64,000 bases of DNA, from contig NZ_BMKS01000002.1 of assembly GCF_014644455.1 (NCBI RefSeq), positions 473,450 to 537,449 of the forward strand, in the 5' to 3' direction. The notes beneath the pieces were generated by a model that was not told the origin of the DNA, did not search any database, and saw nothing but the letters and a program-made list of their open reading frames with translations. This DNA is from Caldovatus sediminis. Its GTDB lineage: Bacteria; Pseudomonadota; Alphaproteobacteria; Acetobacterales; Acetobacteraceae. The position numbers were made by a program, and so were the translations under genes. Below, one piece after another: positions 1 to 8,326 of the stretch; position 1 is the stretch's first letter; the number at the start of each line of letters is the position of its first letter.

Positions 1-175
1 GGCCAACCGCGTCTTCAACGCCATCATCACCTCGCCCCCGGTGCGCGAGACGGTGCAGCGCGTGCAGGCCGCGGAGGTGGTCGGCGGCACGCCGGAAGCC
101 TTCGCCGCCTTCATCCGCCGCGAGATCGAGAAGTGGACGCCGGTGATCCGCACCGGCGGCATCCGCGCCGACTGA
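1..175 (+). CDS. Tripartite tricarboxylate transporter receptor (TctC/Bug family), C-terminal fragment
   Basis: The window opens inside a reading frame that starts at base 2 and ends at TGA 173-175 (57 residues visible). The tail contains FAAFIRREIEKWTPVIR, which closely matches the C-terminus of the full TctC receptor further on in this window (EFIASEIERWTPIIR). These proteins are periplasmic binding proteins for small carboxylates, usually about 320-330 residues, so roughly 270 residues lie outside the window. No membrane partners (TctA/TctB) are seen here. It converges on a minus-strand HAD gene with a GC-rich hairpin between them. Confidence 0.85.
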   Translation, partial: ANRVFNAIITSPPVRETVQRVQAAEVVGGTPEAFAAFIRREIEKWTPVIRTGGIRAD

Positions 176-183
176 GGCAGGGT

Positions 184-206
184 GGGGGAGGGGCCGCCCC
201 TCCTCC
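184..206. terminator. GC-rich hairpin between convergent genes
   Basis: A run GGGGGAGGGG (184-193) pairs with CCCCTCCTCCC (197-206) around a CCG loop, about 10 bp with one wobble or mismatch. It sits in the 43-bp gap between the TctC tail and the convergent HAD gene, so it could stop transcription from both sides. There is no U-tract, so its strength is uncertain. Confidence 0.4.
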
Positions 207-218
207 CGGCCGGCCCCG

Positions 219-935
219 TCAGCAGCGCAGCTTCGCCGCTAGGTCCACGAAGTCGGTCGCCACCACGTCCCAGGCCTCGGACGGCGCGAGGTCGGTCGTC
301 TGACCCGGCCCGTGCTCGCGCGGGCGCGCGACGAAGCAGGTGCGCAGCCCGCAGCCGCGCGCCGCCTTGAGGTCGCCGTTGTGCGCCGCGACCAGCGCCA
401 CCTGCTCCGGCCTCAGCCCGAGGATGTCCGCGGTGCGCAGATAGGCCTCCGGCCGCGGCTTGTAGGCCTGCGCCACCTCGGCGCCGAGGATCGCGTCCCA
501 GGGCAGCCCCGCGCGCTTGGCCATGTTCAGCAGCAGCGCGACGTTGCCGTTGGAGAGCGGCGCGATGATGTAGCGCGCCTTCAGCCGCGTCAGCCCCGCC
601 ACGGTGTCCGGCCAGGGATCGAGGCGGTGCCAGGCGCGATTCAGCTCGTCCAGCTCCGCCTCGGCGATCGCCGCGGGGTCGAGGCCGTGGTCGCGCAGCA
701 CCGCCTCCAGGTTCTCGCGGTGCAGGATGTCGAGGCGCGTGAAGGGCCGCCGCCCGCTGCGGCATTCCTCCATCGCCGGCTGGTAGCGCCGCCGCCAGGC
801 GTCGGCGAAGGCCCGGGGGTCGATGTCCGCCCGCCCGTGCCGCTCCAGGAAGGGCGCGGCGTCCCGCGCCACCCCCTCGCGCCAGTCCACCACGGTGCCG
901 AACACGTCGAACACCAGCGCGCGCACCTGCTCCAT
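219..935 (-). CDS. Type II haloacid dehalogenase-like HAD hydrolase
   Basis: A 238-residue protein with the type II haloacid dehalogenase layout. The nucleophile Asp10 is in LVFDVFGTVVD, Ser128-Asn129 in APLSNGN is motif II, Lys159 in YKPRPEAY is motif III, and the C-terminal AAHNGDLKAARGCGLRT block holds Asp188. These enzymes hydrolyse C-halogen bonds of 2-haloacids or act as phosphatases; the substrate here is not determined. The start ATG at 935-933 lies 5 bp after the stop of the upstream lyase gene, so the two are surely co-transcribed. It is the last gene of a five-gene minus-strand operon (4709 down to 219). Confidence 0.88.
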   Translation of the reverse strand: MEQVRALVFDVFGTVVDWREGVARDAAPFLERHGRADIDPRAFADAWRRRYQPAMEECRSGRRPFTRLDILHRENLEAVLRDHGLDPAAIAEAELDELNRAWHRLDPWPDTVAGLTRLKARYIIAPLSNGNVALLLNMAKRAGLPWDAILGAEVAQAYKPRPEAYLRTADILGLRPEQVALVAAHNGDLKAARGCGLRTCFVARPREHGPGQTTDLAPSEAWDVVATDFVDLAAKLRC

Positions 936-940
936 CGCGG

Positions 941-1828
941 TCACCCCTCTGCCGGCCGGTCCTGGGCCCAGCGCCGCTCGAACTCCCACACCTCCGGGAA
1001 GCCCATCAGCTCGCAGATCCGCCCGAAGCCGTAGGAGGCCTCGGCCGGCAGCCCGTTCGAATCGCCCCGCGCCTTCAGATGCGCATAGGCCCGCTCCAGC
1101 GCCGCCGCGGCGGCGAGGAAGCCGAGCGCCGGATAGATCGCGATCGCGTAGCCGATCTCCTGGAGGCGCCTGGCCGGCAGGATCGGCGTCCGCCCGCCCT
1201 CGACGCAGTTGGCGAGCAGCGGCCAGCGCGGGCCGAGCTGCCGGCCGATCTCGATCATCTCCGCCTCGCTCTCCGGGCTCTCGACGAAGACGATGTCGGC
1301 GCCGGCCTCGCCGTACAGGCGCCCGCGCCGGATCGCCTCCTCGAGGCCGAGCGAGGTGCGCGCGTCGGTGCGCGCGACGATCAGGAAGTCCGGGCTCCGC
1401 CGCGCCTCGACGGCGACCCGGATCTTCAGCGCCATCTCCTCCGCCGGGATCACACGCCGGCCCGGCGTGTGCCCGCACTTCTTCGGCACCTCCTGGTCCT
1501 CGATCTGGATGCCGGAGATGCCCGCCACCTCGTAGCCGCGCACCGTCTCGCGCACGTTGAGCAGGCCGCCATAGCCCGTGTCCGCATCCGCGATCAGCGG
1601 CGTGCGGCAGCCCTGCGCGATGCGGCCCATGCGGCCCACCATGTCGGTGTAGGTCGCGAGCCCGGCATCGGGCAGGCCGAGGTGCGAGGCGACGACGCCG
1701 AAGCCGGTGCCGTAGAGGCACGCGAACCCCATGCCGTCCGCCACCCTGGCGGAGATCATGTCGAACACGCCGGGCGCGACGATGAAGCGCCGCTCGGCGA
1801 GGGCGCGGCGCAGGGCGGGATCGGCCAT
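941..1828 (-). CDS. Isocitrate lyase/PEP mutase superfamily protein
   Basis: A 295-residue protein. DADTGYGG (81-88) provides the Mg-binding aspartates and KKCGH (116-120) is the signature loop of the isocitrate/2-methylisocitrate lyase group, with its catalytic Cys118. It is far shorter than true isocitrate lyase and has the size of 2-methylisocitrate lyase and carboxyphosphonoenolpyruvate mutase. It probably cleaves a C-C bond in a 2-hydroxy di- or tricarboxylate. The neighbours are a TctC carboxylate receptor 42 bp upstream and a HAD hydrolase 5 bp downstream. The neighbourhood contains no other methylcitrate-cycle genes, so the exact substrate is open. Confidence 0.88.
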   Translation of the reverse strand: MADPALRRALAERRFIVAPGVFDMISARVADGMGFACLYGTGFGVVASHLGLPDAGLATYTDMVGRMGRIAQGCRTPLIADADTGYGGLLNVRETVRGYEVAGISGIQIEDQEVPKKCGHTPGRRVIPAEEMALKIRVAVEARRSPDFLIVARTDARTSLGLEEAIRRGRLYGEAGADIVFVESPESEAEMIEIGRQLGPRWPLLANCVEGGRTPILPARRLQEIGYAIAIYPALGFLAAAAALERAYAHLKARGDSNGLPAEASYGFGRICELMGFPEVWEFERRWAQDRPAEG

Positions 1829-1870
1829 GGCGTGTCTCCGTGAGGCGGGGCGGCTGCGCGCCGGCCCGGA

Positions 1871-2854
1871 TCAGTCTATCGTCGCGCCCGAGATCCGGAT
1901 GATCGGCGTCCAGCGCTCGATCTCCGATGCGATGAACTCCCGCGTCCGCTCCGGCGTGTAGCCGAGCGTGATCACGTTGCCGAGCTGCAGCAGTCGGTCG
2001 CGCACCTCGGGCGTCTGCAGCGCCACCTGGATCTGCTCGTAGAGGAACTGCCGGATCGGCATCGGCGTGCCGAGCGGCGCCGACCACGGCGTCCAGGTGC
2101 TGGCGACGAACTCCGGCAGCCCGGCCTCCGCCGAGGTCGGCAGGTCCGGCAGCATCGGCGAGCGCTCCGGCGTCGAGACGAACAGGGCCCGCACCGTCCC
2201 GGCGCGGGCATGGCTCTCGAGGAAGGAGATCGTGTCGAGCTGGAACGCGATCCGTCCCGCCGCCAGATCGGAGAACGCCGCCGCGGAGCCGCGATAGGGG
2301 ATGTGGTTCGCCTGCACGCCCATCAGGTGCAGCATCATCACCGCCGCGATGTGCCCGGTCGAGCCGTTGCCCGCCGAGCCGAAGTCGTAGCGCCCCGGAT
2401 TGGCCGCGAGCAGCGCGCGGAACTCGGCGAAGTTCCGCGCCGGCACGCTGGGATGGACCGCCAGCACCAGTGGCGAGAGGCTGTTGATCGTGATGTGGTC
2501 GAGGTTCCTCAGCGGATGCACCGACAGGTTGCGGTACAGCCCCGGGGTCAGCCCGTGCGTCCCGAGCGCGCCGACCAGCAGCGTGTAGCCGTCGGGCGTT
2601 GCCCTCGCCACGGTCTCGAGCGCGACGATGCCGCCGCCGGAGGGCCGGTTCTCGACCACGAACTGCTGGCCCGTCTGCGCCGACAGCGCCTGCCCGATCA
2701 GCCGCGCGTTCATGTCGGCGTTGCCGCCCGCGGCGAAGGCCACGACGATGCGCACCGGCCGGTTCGGATAGTCGCTCCCCGGCGCGCGCGGCTGCGCCGC
2801 CGCCACTCCGGCCGAGAGCAGCAGCGCGCCGAGCGCCGCGATCCACGTCTTCAT
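1871..2854 (-). CDS. Tripartite tricarboxylate transporter substrate-binding protein (TctC/Bug family)
   Basis: A 327-residue periplasmic receptor. Residues 1-21 are a Sec signal peptide (Lys2, hydrophobic core, AAA|QP cleavage region). The mature N-terminus has the Bug-family strand PNRPVRIVVAFAAGGNADM, followed by an ENRPSGGG-type loop near residues 65-72 that in this family contacts the ligand carboxylate. No TctA/TctB permease genes are nearby, which is common for the expanded Bug families of Roseomonas and Bordetella; it may share a permease or act as a sensor. It is the third gene of the five-gene operon, between an FAH-family gene and an ICL-family gene, so its ligand is likely the pathway substrate. 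Confidence 0.92.
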   Translation of the reverse strand: MKTWIAALGALLLSAGVAAAQPRAPGSDYPNRPVRIVVAFAAGGNADMNARLIGQALSAQTGQQFVVENRPSGGGIVALETVARATPDGYTLLVGALGTHGLTPGLYRNLSVHPLRNLDHITINSLSPLVLAVHPSVPARNFAEFRALLAANPGRYDFGSAGNGSTGHIAAVMMLHLMGVQANHIPYRGSAAAFSDLAAGRIAFQLDTISFLESHARAGTVRALFVSTPERSPMLPDLPTSAEAGLPEFVASTWTPWSAPLGTPMPIRQFLYEQIQVALQTPEVRDRLLQLGNVITLGYTPERTREFIASEIERWTPIIRISGATID

Positions 2855-2907
2855 CGGTCTTCCTCCCCGTCAGCCCGCGGGGCCGCGCACGCGGCCCGCT
2901 TCTCTAT

Positions 2908-3828
2908 TCACCCGATCGCGTGCTCCAGCACGCCGACCCGCTCCACCTCGATGCGCAGCCTGTCGCCCGGCCGCAGCCAGCGCGGCGGATCGCGGAACGC
3001 GCCCGAGCCCGCCGGCGTCCCGGTCGCGATCAGGTCGCCGGGCTCGAGCGTCACGTAGCGGCTGAGATAGGCGATCAGCCGGGGCACCGGGAAGATCATC
3101 TCCGCCGTGTTCCCCTCCTGCACCAGCTCGCCGTTCAGCCAGCAGCGCACCGCGAGGCGCCAGGGCTCGCCCACCTCGTCCGCCGTCGCGAGCCACGGCC
3201 CGATCGGGCAGAACCCGTCCATCCCCTTGGCGAAGGAGGTCTGCGGCGGGCTGACGTCGAACTGGAATTCGCGCGCGCTCACGTCGTTCAGCGCCACGTA
3301 GCCGGCGACGTGCTCCAGCGCCACGCCCTCCGGCACGTCGCGCGCCGCGCGGCCGATGACGACGCCGAGCTCCGCCTCGTAGTCCGGCTTCGTCACCGCC
3401 TTCGGGATGCGCACCGTGCAGCCCGGACCGGCGACCGCCGAGGACGGCTTGAGGAAGATGCGCGGCGCCGCCTGCGCCGGCCCGCCCACCTCCTTCGCGT
3501 GCTCCGCGTAGTTCCGCCCCACGCCGAGGATCTTCCCCGGCCGCAGCGGCGCCAGCAGCTCCACGGCGCCGAGCGGCACGCGCAGCCCCGCGCTCTCCGG
3601 CCGCGCCGCGAAGGCGAGCGCCCGCGCCGCCGCCACCATCGCCGCCTCGTCGCCGATCAGCGCCACCATGTCCTCGGGGATCGCCGCCGCCGCGCGGTCC
3701 GGCTCGCCCGCCGCCCGCATCGCCGCGGCCAGCGCCGGGCGCAGCGCCGCCACCGAATCCCCGCCGACCACGCCGCCGAGCACCGGCGCCTCGCCGCCTC
3801 CCGGGCGGCGGAACCTCACCAGCCTCAT
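2908..3828 (-). CDS. Fumarylacetoacetate hydrolase family protein
   Basis: A 306-residue protein with the C-terminal FAH fold. LGVGRNYAEHAKE (101-113) is the family opening motif, Glu151 and Glu153 in DYEAELGVVIG and Asp182 in NDVSARE are the predicted metal ligands, and TGTPAGSG lies near residue 265. Members hydrolyse or decarboxylate beta-dicarbonyl acids, or hydrate/isomerise 2-oxo acids in ring-cleavage pathways. The start ATG (3828-3826) overlaps the stop of the upstream dioxygenase by 4 bp (ATGA), which implies translational coupling. Together with the dioxygenase, lyase and HAD genes it suggests breakdown of an organic acid. Confidence 0.9.
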   Translation of the reverse strand: MRLVRFRRPGGGEAPVLGGVVGGDSVAALRPALAAAMRAAGEPDRAAAAIPEDMVALIGDEAAMVAAARALAFAARPESAGLRVPLGAVELLAPLRPGKILGVGRNYAEHAKEVGGPAQAAPRIFLKPSSAVAGPGCTVRIPKAVTKPDYEAELGVVIGRAARDVPEGVALEHVAGYVALNDVSAREFQFDVSPPQTSFAKGMDGFCPIGPWLATADEVGEPWRLAVRCWLNGELVQEGNTAEMIFPVPRLIAYLSRYVTLEPGDLIATGTPAGSGAFRDPPRWLRPGDRLRIEVERVGVLEHAIG

Positions 3829-4709
3829 GCCGCGAGCGCCCCGTAGTCGAGGCTCGCCATCACCTGCACGCGGTGGATCAGCCGCGGCTCGTCCGGCCCG
3901 TAATCCGCCACCGCGTTGTGGATCGTGCCGATGTTGTCCCACATCAGCACGTCGCCCTCCGTCCAGCGGTGGGAGTAGAGGTACTTCTCCTGCGCCTGGT
4001 GGCGGAACAGGAATTCGAGCATCGCCTCGCTCTCCGCCGGGTCGAGCCCCTCGATGCGCACCGCGTAGCCGACGTTGCAGTACAGCACCCGCCGCCCGGT
4101 GATCGGGTGCAGGCGGAAGATCGGCTGCGGCACAGGCGGCTTCTTCGCCCGTTGCTCCGGCGTCAGCGGCCCGCGGATCGAGCCGGGTCGCTGCCGCGCC
4201 ATGTCCCAGAACTTCGCGAAGTCGTGGATCGCGACCTTGCCCTCCAGCCGCGCCTTCACCTCCGCCGGCAGGTCCTCGTAGGCCGCGTGCATGTTGCGGA
4301 ACTGCGTGTCGCCGAGCGGCCGCCCGTCGCGGACCGGCACGCGCTTGGCGTGCAGCACGTTGGCGAGCGCGATCTCCCTCGAGTAGCTCATGTCGGTGTG
4401 CCAGCCCTGGCCGGCGTCGCCGAGCCCGATCGGCTTCCCGCTCTCGTCCCGGATGTTGGAGAGGATCATCACCTCCGGATGCCCCGGAGCGTGGAACCCG
4501 CCGGCGGCGACGTTCACCTCCAGCTCCCCGAACCGCCGGCCGAAGGCCGCGAGCTGCGCGGGCTCCAGGTCCTGGCCCGGGAAGCACAGCACGCCGTGCG
4601 CGCCGAGCGCGCGCAGCAGCGTCCGGAACGCCGCGTCGTCCAGCGGTCGTCTCAGGTCGATCCCCTCCACGCGCGCGCCGAGCCCGGCGTTGTTCGGCGT
4701 GATCCGCAT
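3825..4709 (-). CDS. TauD/TfdA-family 2-oxoglutarate/Fe(II) dioxygenase
   Basis: A 294-residue protein, the usual size of taurine and 2,4-D dioxygenases. The iron facial triad is visible: His104 and Asp106 in GWHTDMSY, and the distal His264 in GTIHNAVADY. Arg280 in RLIHRVQV is placed to bind the 2-oxoglutarate carboxylate. The reaction would be oxidative hydroxylation of a C-H bond leading to C-S, C-O or similar cleavage; the substrate is unknown. It is the first gene of the minus-strand operon, overlaps the FAH-family gene by 4 bp, and is divergent from the DadA-like gene across about 120-140 bp that must hold both promoters. Confidence 0.9.
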   Translation of the reverse strand: MRITPNNAGLGARVEGIDLRRPLDDAAFRTLLRALGAHGVLCFPGQDLEPAQLAAFGRRFGELEVNVAAGGFHAPGHPEVMILSNIRDESGKPIGLGDAGQGWHTDMSYSREIALANVLHAKRVPVRDGRPLGDTQFRNMHAAYEDLPAEVKARLEGKVAIHDFAKFWDMARQRPGSIRGPLTPEQRAKKPPVPQPIFRLHPITGRRVLYCNVGYAVRIEGLDPAESEAMLEFLFRHQAQEKYLYSHRWTEGDVLMWDNIGTIHNAVADYGPDEPRLIHRVQVMASLDYGALAA

Positions 4710-4825
4710 GGCATGCCCTCCGTGCGCGGAACTTCGGCCAAGCGCGCGCCGGCGTCAACGCCGCCTCCGGCCGCGGGCTTCCGCCCGCGCCCGCGGCGCG
4801 CCATCCTCGGCTCCCTCGGGACGGC

Positions 4826-6136
4826 ATGCCAGAGGGGGATCGCGCATCCATGGACATTGCGCCGCCGCCGGGGGACCGGCCCCGCGAGAACCGGCCGCGC
4901 GTGCTGGTGATCGGCGCCGGCATCGTCGGCCTCTGCGTCGCCTGGCACCTCGCGCGCCGCGGCGCCGCGGTCACGGTGCTGGACGGCGAGGAGCCCGGCA
5001 GCGGCGCCTCCTCCGGCAATGCCGGCGCGATCAGCGCCGGCTCGGTCGCGCCGCTCGCCATGCCGGGCGTGCTCCGGCAGGTGCCGCAGATGCTCACCGA
5101 CCCCGCCGGCGCGCTGCACGTCCCGCCGGGCTATTGGCCGCGCGCCGCCCCCTGGCTGCTGCGCTTCGTCGCCGCCGCCCGTCCCGCCCGCGTCGAGGCG
5201 ATCGCCCAGGCGCTCGCCGGCCTGCTGTTCGGCGCCATGGAGCGCCACCGGGAGATCCTCGCCGCGGAGGGCGCCCTCGACCTGCTGCGCGACGACGGCC
5301 AGCTCTACCTCTACCGCGACGACGCCCACTACGCGAAGGACGCCGCCGCCTGGACGCTGCGCCGGCGCCACGGCCTGCGCATCGAGGTCCTGCGCGGCCA
5401 CGACGCGATCCGCGCGCTGGAGCCCGAGGTCTCGCCCGCCTACACGCTCGGCCTGTTCCTCCCCGAGCAGGGCAACTCGATCAACCCGCTGCGCCAGGCG
5501 CAAGCCGTCGCCGCCGGCGTCCGCCGCATGGGCGGCCGCATCCTCCGCCGCCAGGTGCGCGCCATCGCCACCGCCGAGGGCCGCGTGGTCGGCGCCGAGA
5601 CCGACGGCGGCCGCCTCGAGGCCGACGCCGTGGTCCTCGCCGCCGGCGCCTGGTCCGCGCGCCTCCTGCGCCCGCTCGGCCTCAGGGTGCCGCTCGAGAC
5701 GCAGCGCGGCTACCACGTGATGGTGCCGGACGCCGGCGTGCGCCTCTCCCGCCCCGTCGTCCCGGCCGACCGCAAGGCCTTCCTCACGCCGATGGAGGGC
5801 GGCCTGCGCGTCGCCGGGACGGTGGAGTTCGGCGGCCTCGACCGCCCGCCGACGCCCCGCCGCGCCGAACTGCTGATCGGCGACCTGAAGAAGGTCTTCC
5901 CCCACGCCGACACGCGCGGCGCCCGCGGCTTCTGGATGGGCCACCGCCCCTGCCTGCCGGACAGCCTGCCGGTGCTCGGCCCGGTGCGGCGCTGGCCCGG
6001 CCTCTGGTGCGCCTTCGGCCACGGCCATCTCGGCCTCACCGGCTCGGCGCCGACCGGCGCCGTGCTCGGCGCGGCGATCCTGGGCGAGCGGCCGAACCTG
6101 GACCTCGCGCCCTTCGCCGTCGAGCGGTTCGGCTGA
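4826..6136 (+). CDS. FAD-dependent oxidoreductase (D-amino acid dehydrogenase/DAO family)
   Basis: 436 residues from the first ATG. Residues 26-40 (VLVIGAGIVGLCVAW) are the Rossmann FAD-binding glycine motif, and SGASSGNAGAIS near 53-64 is the DadA-type second FAD contact. The C-terminus has GHGHLGLTGSAPTGAV, the usual DAO-family flavin-contacting end. Such enzymes oxidise amines or D-amino acids to imines and pass electrons to quinone. A second in-frame ATG at 4850 has GAGGGGG about 12 bp upstream and may be the true start (428 residues). It runs into an SDR gene about 100 bp later on the same strand and is divergent from the TauD operon. Confidence 0.88.
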   Translation: MPEGDRASMDIAPPPGDRPRENRPRVLVIGAGIVGLCVAWHLARRGAAVTVLDGEEPGSGASSGNAGAISAGSVAPLAMPGVLRQVPQMLTDPAGALHVPPGYWPRAAPWLLRFVAAARPARVEAIAQALAGLLFGAMERHREILAAEGALDLLRDDGQLYLYRDDAHYAKDAAAWTLRRRHGLRIEVLRGHDAIRALEPEVSPAYTLGLFLPEQGNSINPLRQAQAVAAGVRRMGGRILRRQVRAIATAEGRVVGAETDGGRLEADAVVLAAGAWSARLLRPLGLRVPLETQRGYHVMVPDAGVRLSRPVVPADRKAFLTPMEGGLRVAGTVEFGGLDRPPTPRRAELLIGDLKKVFPHADTRGARGFWMGHRPCLPDSLPVLGPVRRWPGLWCAFGHGHLGLTGSAPTGAVLGAAILGERPNLDLAPFAVERFG

Positions 6137-6237
6137 GCGCCGCCGCCCCGGCGCGACTTCCCGTCCGCGCGCCGCCCCGGTAGCGTCGCGGCGCGGGGCG
6201 CATCGCCCGTCGCCCCGCGCCGCGGGAGGACAGGAGC

Positions 6238-7062
6238 ATGACGGCGGATGCGGACCGGACCGATGCGACCGAGGGCCGCGGCCGCGTCGCCGTGGTGATC
6301 GGCGGCGCCAACGGGATCGGCGAGGCGACCGGCCGGCTGCTCGCCGCGCGCGGCTGGCGCGTCGCCCTCGCCGACCTCGACGAGGCCGCCGGCAAGGCGG
6401 TCGCCGCCGACCTCGCCGCCCCGTTCTTCCGCCTCGACGTCGCCGACCGCGCCGCCGTCGAGGCGCTGCCCGGCCAGGTCGAGGCGGCGCTCGGCCCGGC
6501 GGCGGCGCTCGTCGTCTCCTCCGGCGCCTTCCAGCGCAACGTCCCCGCCGAGGAGCAGGACCCGGCCGAGCTCGACCGCATCCTCGCGATCAACGTGAAG
6601 GGCACCTGGTACGCCAACCGCGCCTTCGGCGTCGGCATGGCGCGCCGCCGCGCCGGCGGCAGCATCGTCAACCTCGCCTCGACCACCGCCTCGCTCGCCA
6701 CGCCGCTCTCGATCTACGGCCCCTCGAAGTCGGCGATCGTCGGCATGACGCGCTCCTTCGCCGGCGAGTGGGGACGGGCCGGCGTGCGCGTCAACGCCGT
6801 CTCGCCGGGCATCACCCTGGTGCCGCGCGTGCGCGCGCGCCTGCGGAGCGAGCCCGGCCGCTACGGCGCCGACCCCGCCGAGGGCACCGCGCTCGGCCGC
6901 CTCGTCGAGCCGGCGGAAGTCGCCGAGACCATCGCCTTCCTCTGCTCCGACCGCGCCTCCGCCATCACCGGCATCGACCTCACGGTGGACTGCGGCTGGG
7001 GCGTCAGCGCCGGCTGGGCGATGTATGGCGGCGTGCGCCCCGCCCCGCCGCCGCCCGGATAG
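6238..7062 (+). CDS. Short-chain dehydrogenase/reductase (SDR)
   Basis: A 274-residue classical SDR. The cofactor motif is IGGANGIG (21-28), a variant of TGxxxGIG. The catalytic set is Ser148, Tyr160 and Lys164 (YGPSK), with Asn119 in the NVKG segment. Residues 1-16 form a short charged extension before the fold. A GGGAGGACAGGAGC sequence directly precedes ATG 6238, supporting that start. It probably acts with the DadA-like oxidase 101 bp upstream, but nothing in the sequence fixes the substrate. Confidence 0.9.
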   Translation: MTADADRTDATEGRGRVAVVIGGANGIGEATGRLLAARGWRVALADLDEAAGKAVAADLAAPFFRLDVADRAAVEALPGQVEAALGPAAALVVSSGAFQRNVPAEEQDPAELDRILAINVKGTWYANRAFGVGMARRRAGGSIVNLASTTASLATPLSIYGPSKSAIVGMTRSFAGEWGRAGVRVNAVSPGITLVPRVRARLRSEPGRYGADPAEGTALGRLVEPAEVAETIAFLCSDRASAITGIDLTVDCGWGVSAGWAMYGGVRPAPPPPG

Positions 7063-7074
7063 GCGGCGGCGGGC
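7042..7074. terminator. Hairpin overlapping the SDR stop, between convergent genes
   Basis: GCCCCGCCGCCGCC (7042-7055) can pair with GGCGGCGGCGGGC (7062-7074) around a short CGGATA loop; one C is unpaired. The left arm lies in the last codons of the SDR gene and the right arm just before the end of the convergent LLM gene. It may act as a two-way terminator; no U-run follows. Confidence 0.4.
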
Positions 7075-7082
7075 GCGCCGCC

Positions 7083-8180
7083 TCAGCCGGCCGGCGCCGG
7101 CGTGCGGAGGTGCGAGAGCCTCGGCAGCACCTCCTCGGCGAGCAGGCCGAGCGAGGTGCGCCACGCCTCCGGGTTCTCCGAGTAGTCGAAGCCGAACACC
7201 AGCAGCGCGCCGAAGCCGCCCACCTCCTCGTGGATGCGCGCGAGCTTCTCCGCCACCGTCGCCGGCGAGCCCACCAGCCAGTTGTGGCGCGCGCAGTACT
7301 CGACCGTGACGTCGGAGTCCGGCACCTCCGGGCTGTGCTTGAGGTATTCGAGGAAGCCGAAATTGGCGAGCAGCGGCAGGAAGTACTCCCGCATCATCCG
7401 CCCCATCATGCCGCCGACCGAGAGCCGCCAGGCCTCGGCGTCGGTCTCGGCGACGAACACCTCGCGCACCAGGCGCCAGTCGCGCCGGTCGGGCGTGCGC
7501 CCGGCGCGCCGCGCCCCGGCCTCGACCGACTCCCAGTGGCTGCCGACATAGGCCGGGTTGAGGTTGAGGCTCATCGGCAGGAAACCGCGCTCGCCCGCGA
7601 GCTTCAGCGTGTCCGAGTTCTTCGACAGCCCGGCGACGCCGATCGGCGGATGCGGCTTCTGCAGCGGCCGGATGTGCGGCTTGAGGAAGCCGAACATCGT
7701 CTCCGGCGCGCTCACCTTCCAGAACTTCCCGTCGTGCGTGAAGGGCGCCTCCTCCGTCCACAGCCGGAGGATGATGTCGAGCGCCTCGCGCGTCATCTCG
7801 CGGTTCACGCCCGACATGCCGTCCACGTGGAACATCGCCCAGTCGCTCGGCAGGCCGGAGGCGGCGACGCCGAAATTGAGCCGCCCCTCGGAGAGGTGGT
7901 CGAGCATCGCCACCCGGTTCGCGAGCTCCGCCGGATGGTGGTAGGGCAGCAGGAAGCCGCCGGGCCCGAGGCGGATGCGCTGCGTCTCCTTCAGCGCCTG
8001 CGCCACCAGCAGGTCGGGCGCCGGATGCGGCTCCCACGGCGCGGTGTGGTGCTCGCCGATCCAGGCCTCCGCGTAGCCGAGGCCGTCCAGCCAGCGCAGC
8101 ACCTGCAGGTCCCAGTCATGCCCCGCCTTCAGGCCGCGCTCCGGCGGATGCGACGGCATCGCGAAATAGCCGAACTGCAT
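7083..8180 (-). CDS. LLM-class flavin-dependent oxidoreductase (bacterial luciferase-like)
   Basis: A 365-residue protein beginning MQFGYFAMPSHPPER. The start at 8180 is chosen because GGGAGGAAC lies just upstream; the reading frame stays open another 36 bp with no better site. Family features are the first strand with the FGYF motif, EAWIGEHHTAPW around residue 40, IRLGPGGFLLPYHHPAELA near 75-95 and a WRLSVGG/MGRMM segment typical of limonene-monooxygenase-like members. It would use FMNH2 supplied by a separate reductase and O2 to oxidise a hydrophobic substrate. It is a single gene convergent with the SDR and divergent from the next SDR. Confidence 0.88.
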   Translation of the reverse strand: MQFGYFAMPSHPPERGLKAGHDWDLQVLRWLDGLGYAEAWIGEHHTAPWEPHPAPDLLVAQALKETQRIRLGPGGFLLPYHHPAELANRVAMLDHLSEGRLNFGVAASGLPSDWAMFHVDGMSGVNREMTREALDIILRLWTEEAPFTHDGKFWKVSAPETMFGFLKPHIRPLQKPHPPIGVAGLSKNSDTLKLAGERGFLPMSLNLNPAYVGSHWESVEAGARRAGRTPDRRDWRLVREVFVAETDAEAWRLSVGGMMGRMMREYFLPLLANFGFLEYLKHSPEVPDSDVTVEYCARHNWLVGSPATVAEKLARIHEEVGGFGALLVFGFDYSENPEAWRTSLGLLAEEVLPRLSHLRTPAPAG

Positions 8181-8326
8181 GATCCGTTCCTCCCAGTGCG
8201 CCAGGCCCGGGGGCATTCTCGCGCGCGCGCAAGGCGCGGCGCAAGCGGCGCGGGCGGCCCGGCGCGGCTTCCGCGCCCCGTGGCCCGTGCTAGGCTGCGC
8301 CGCAACGTCAGGAGGGGATCGGAGCG

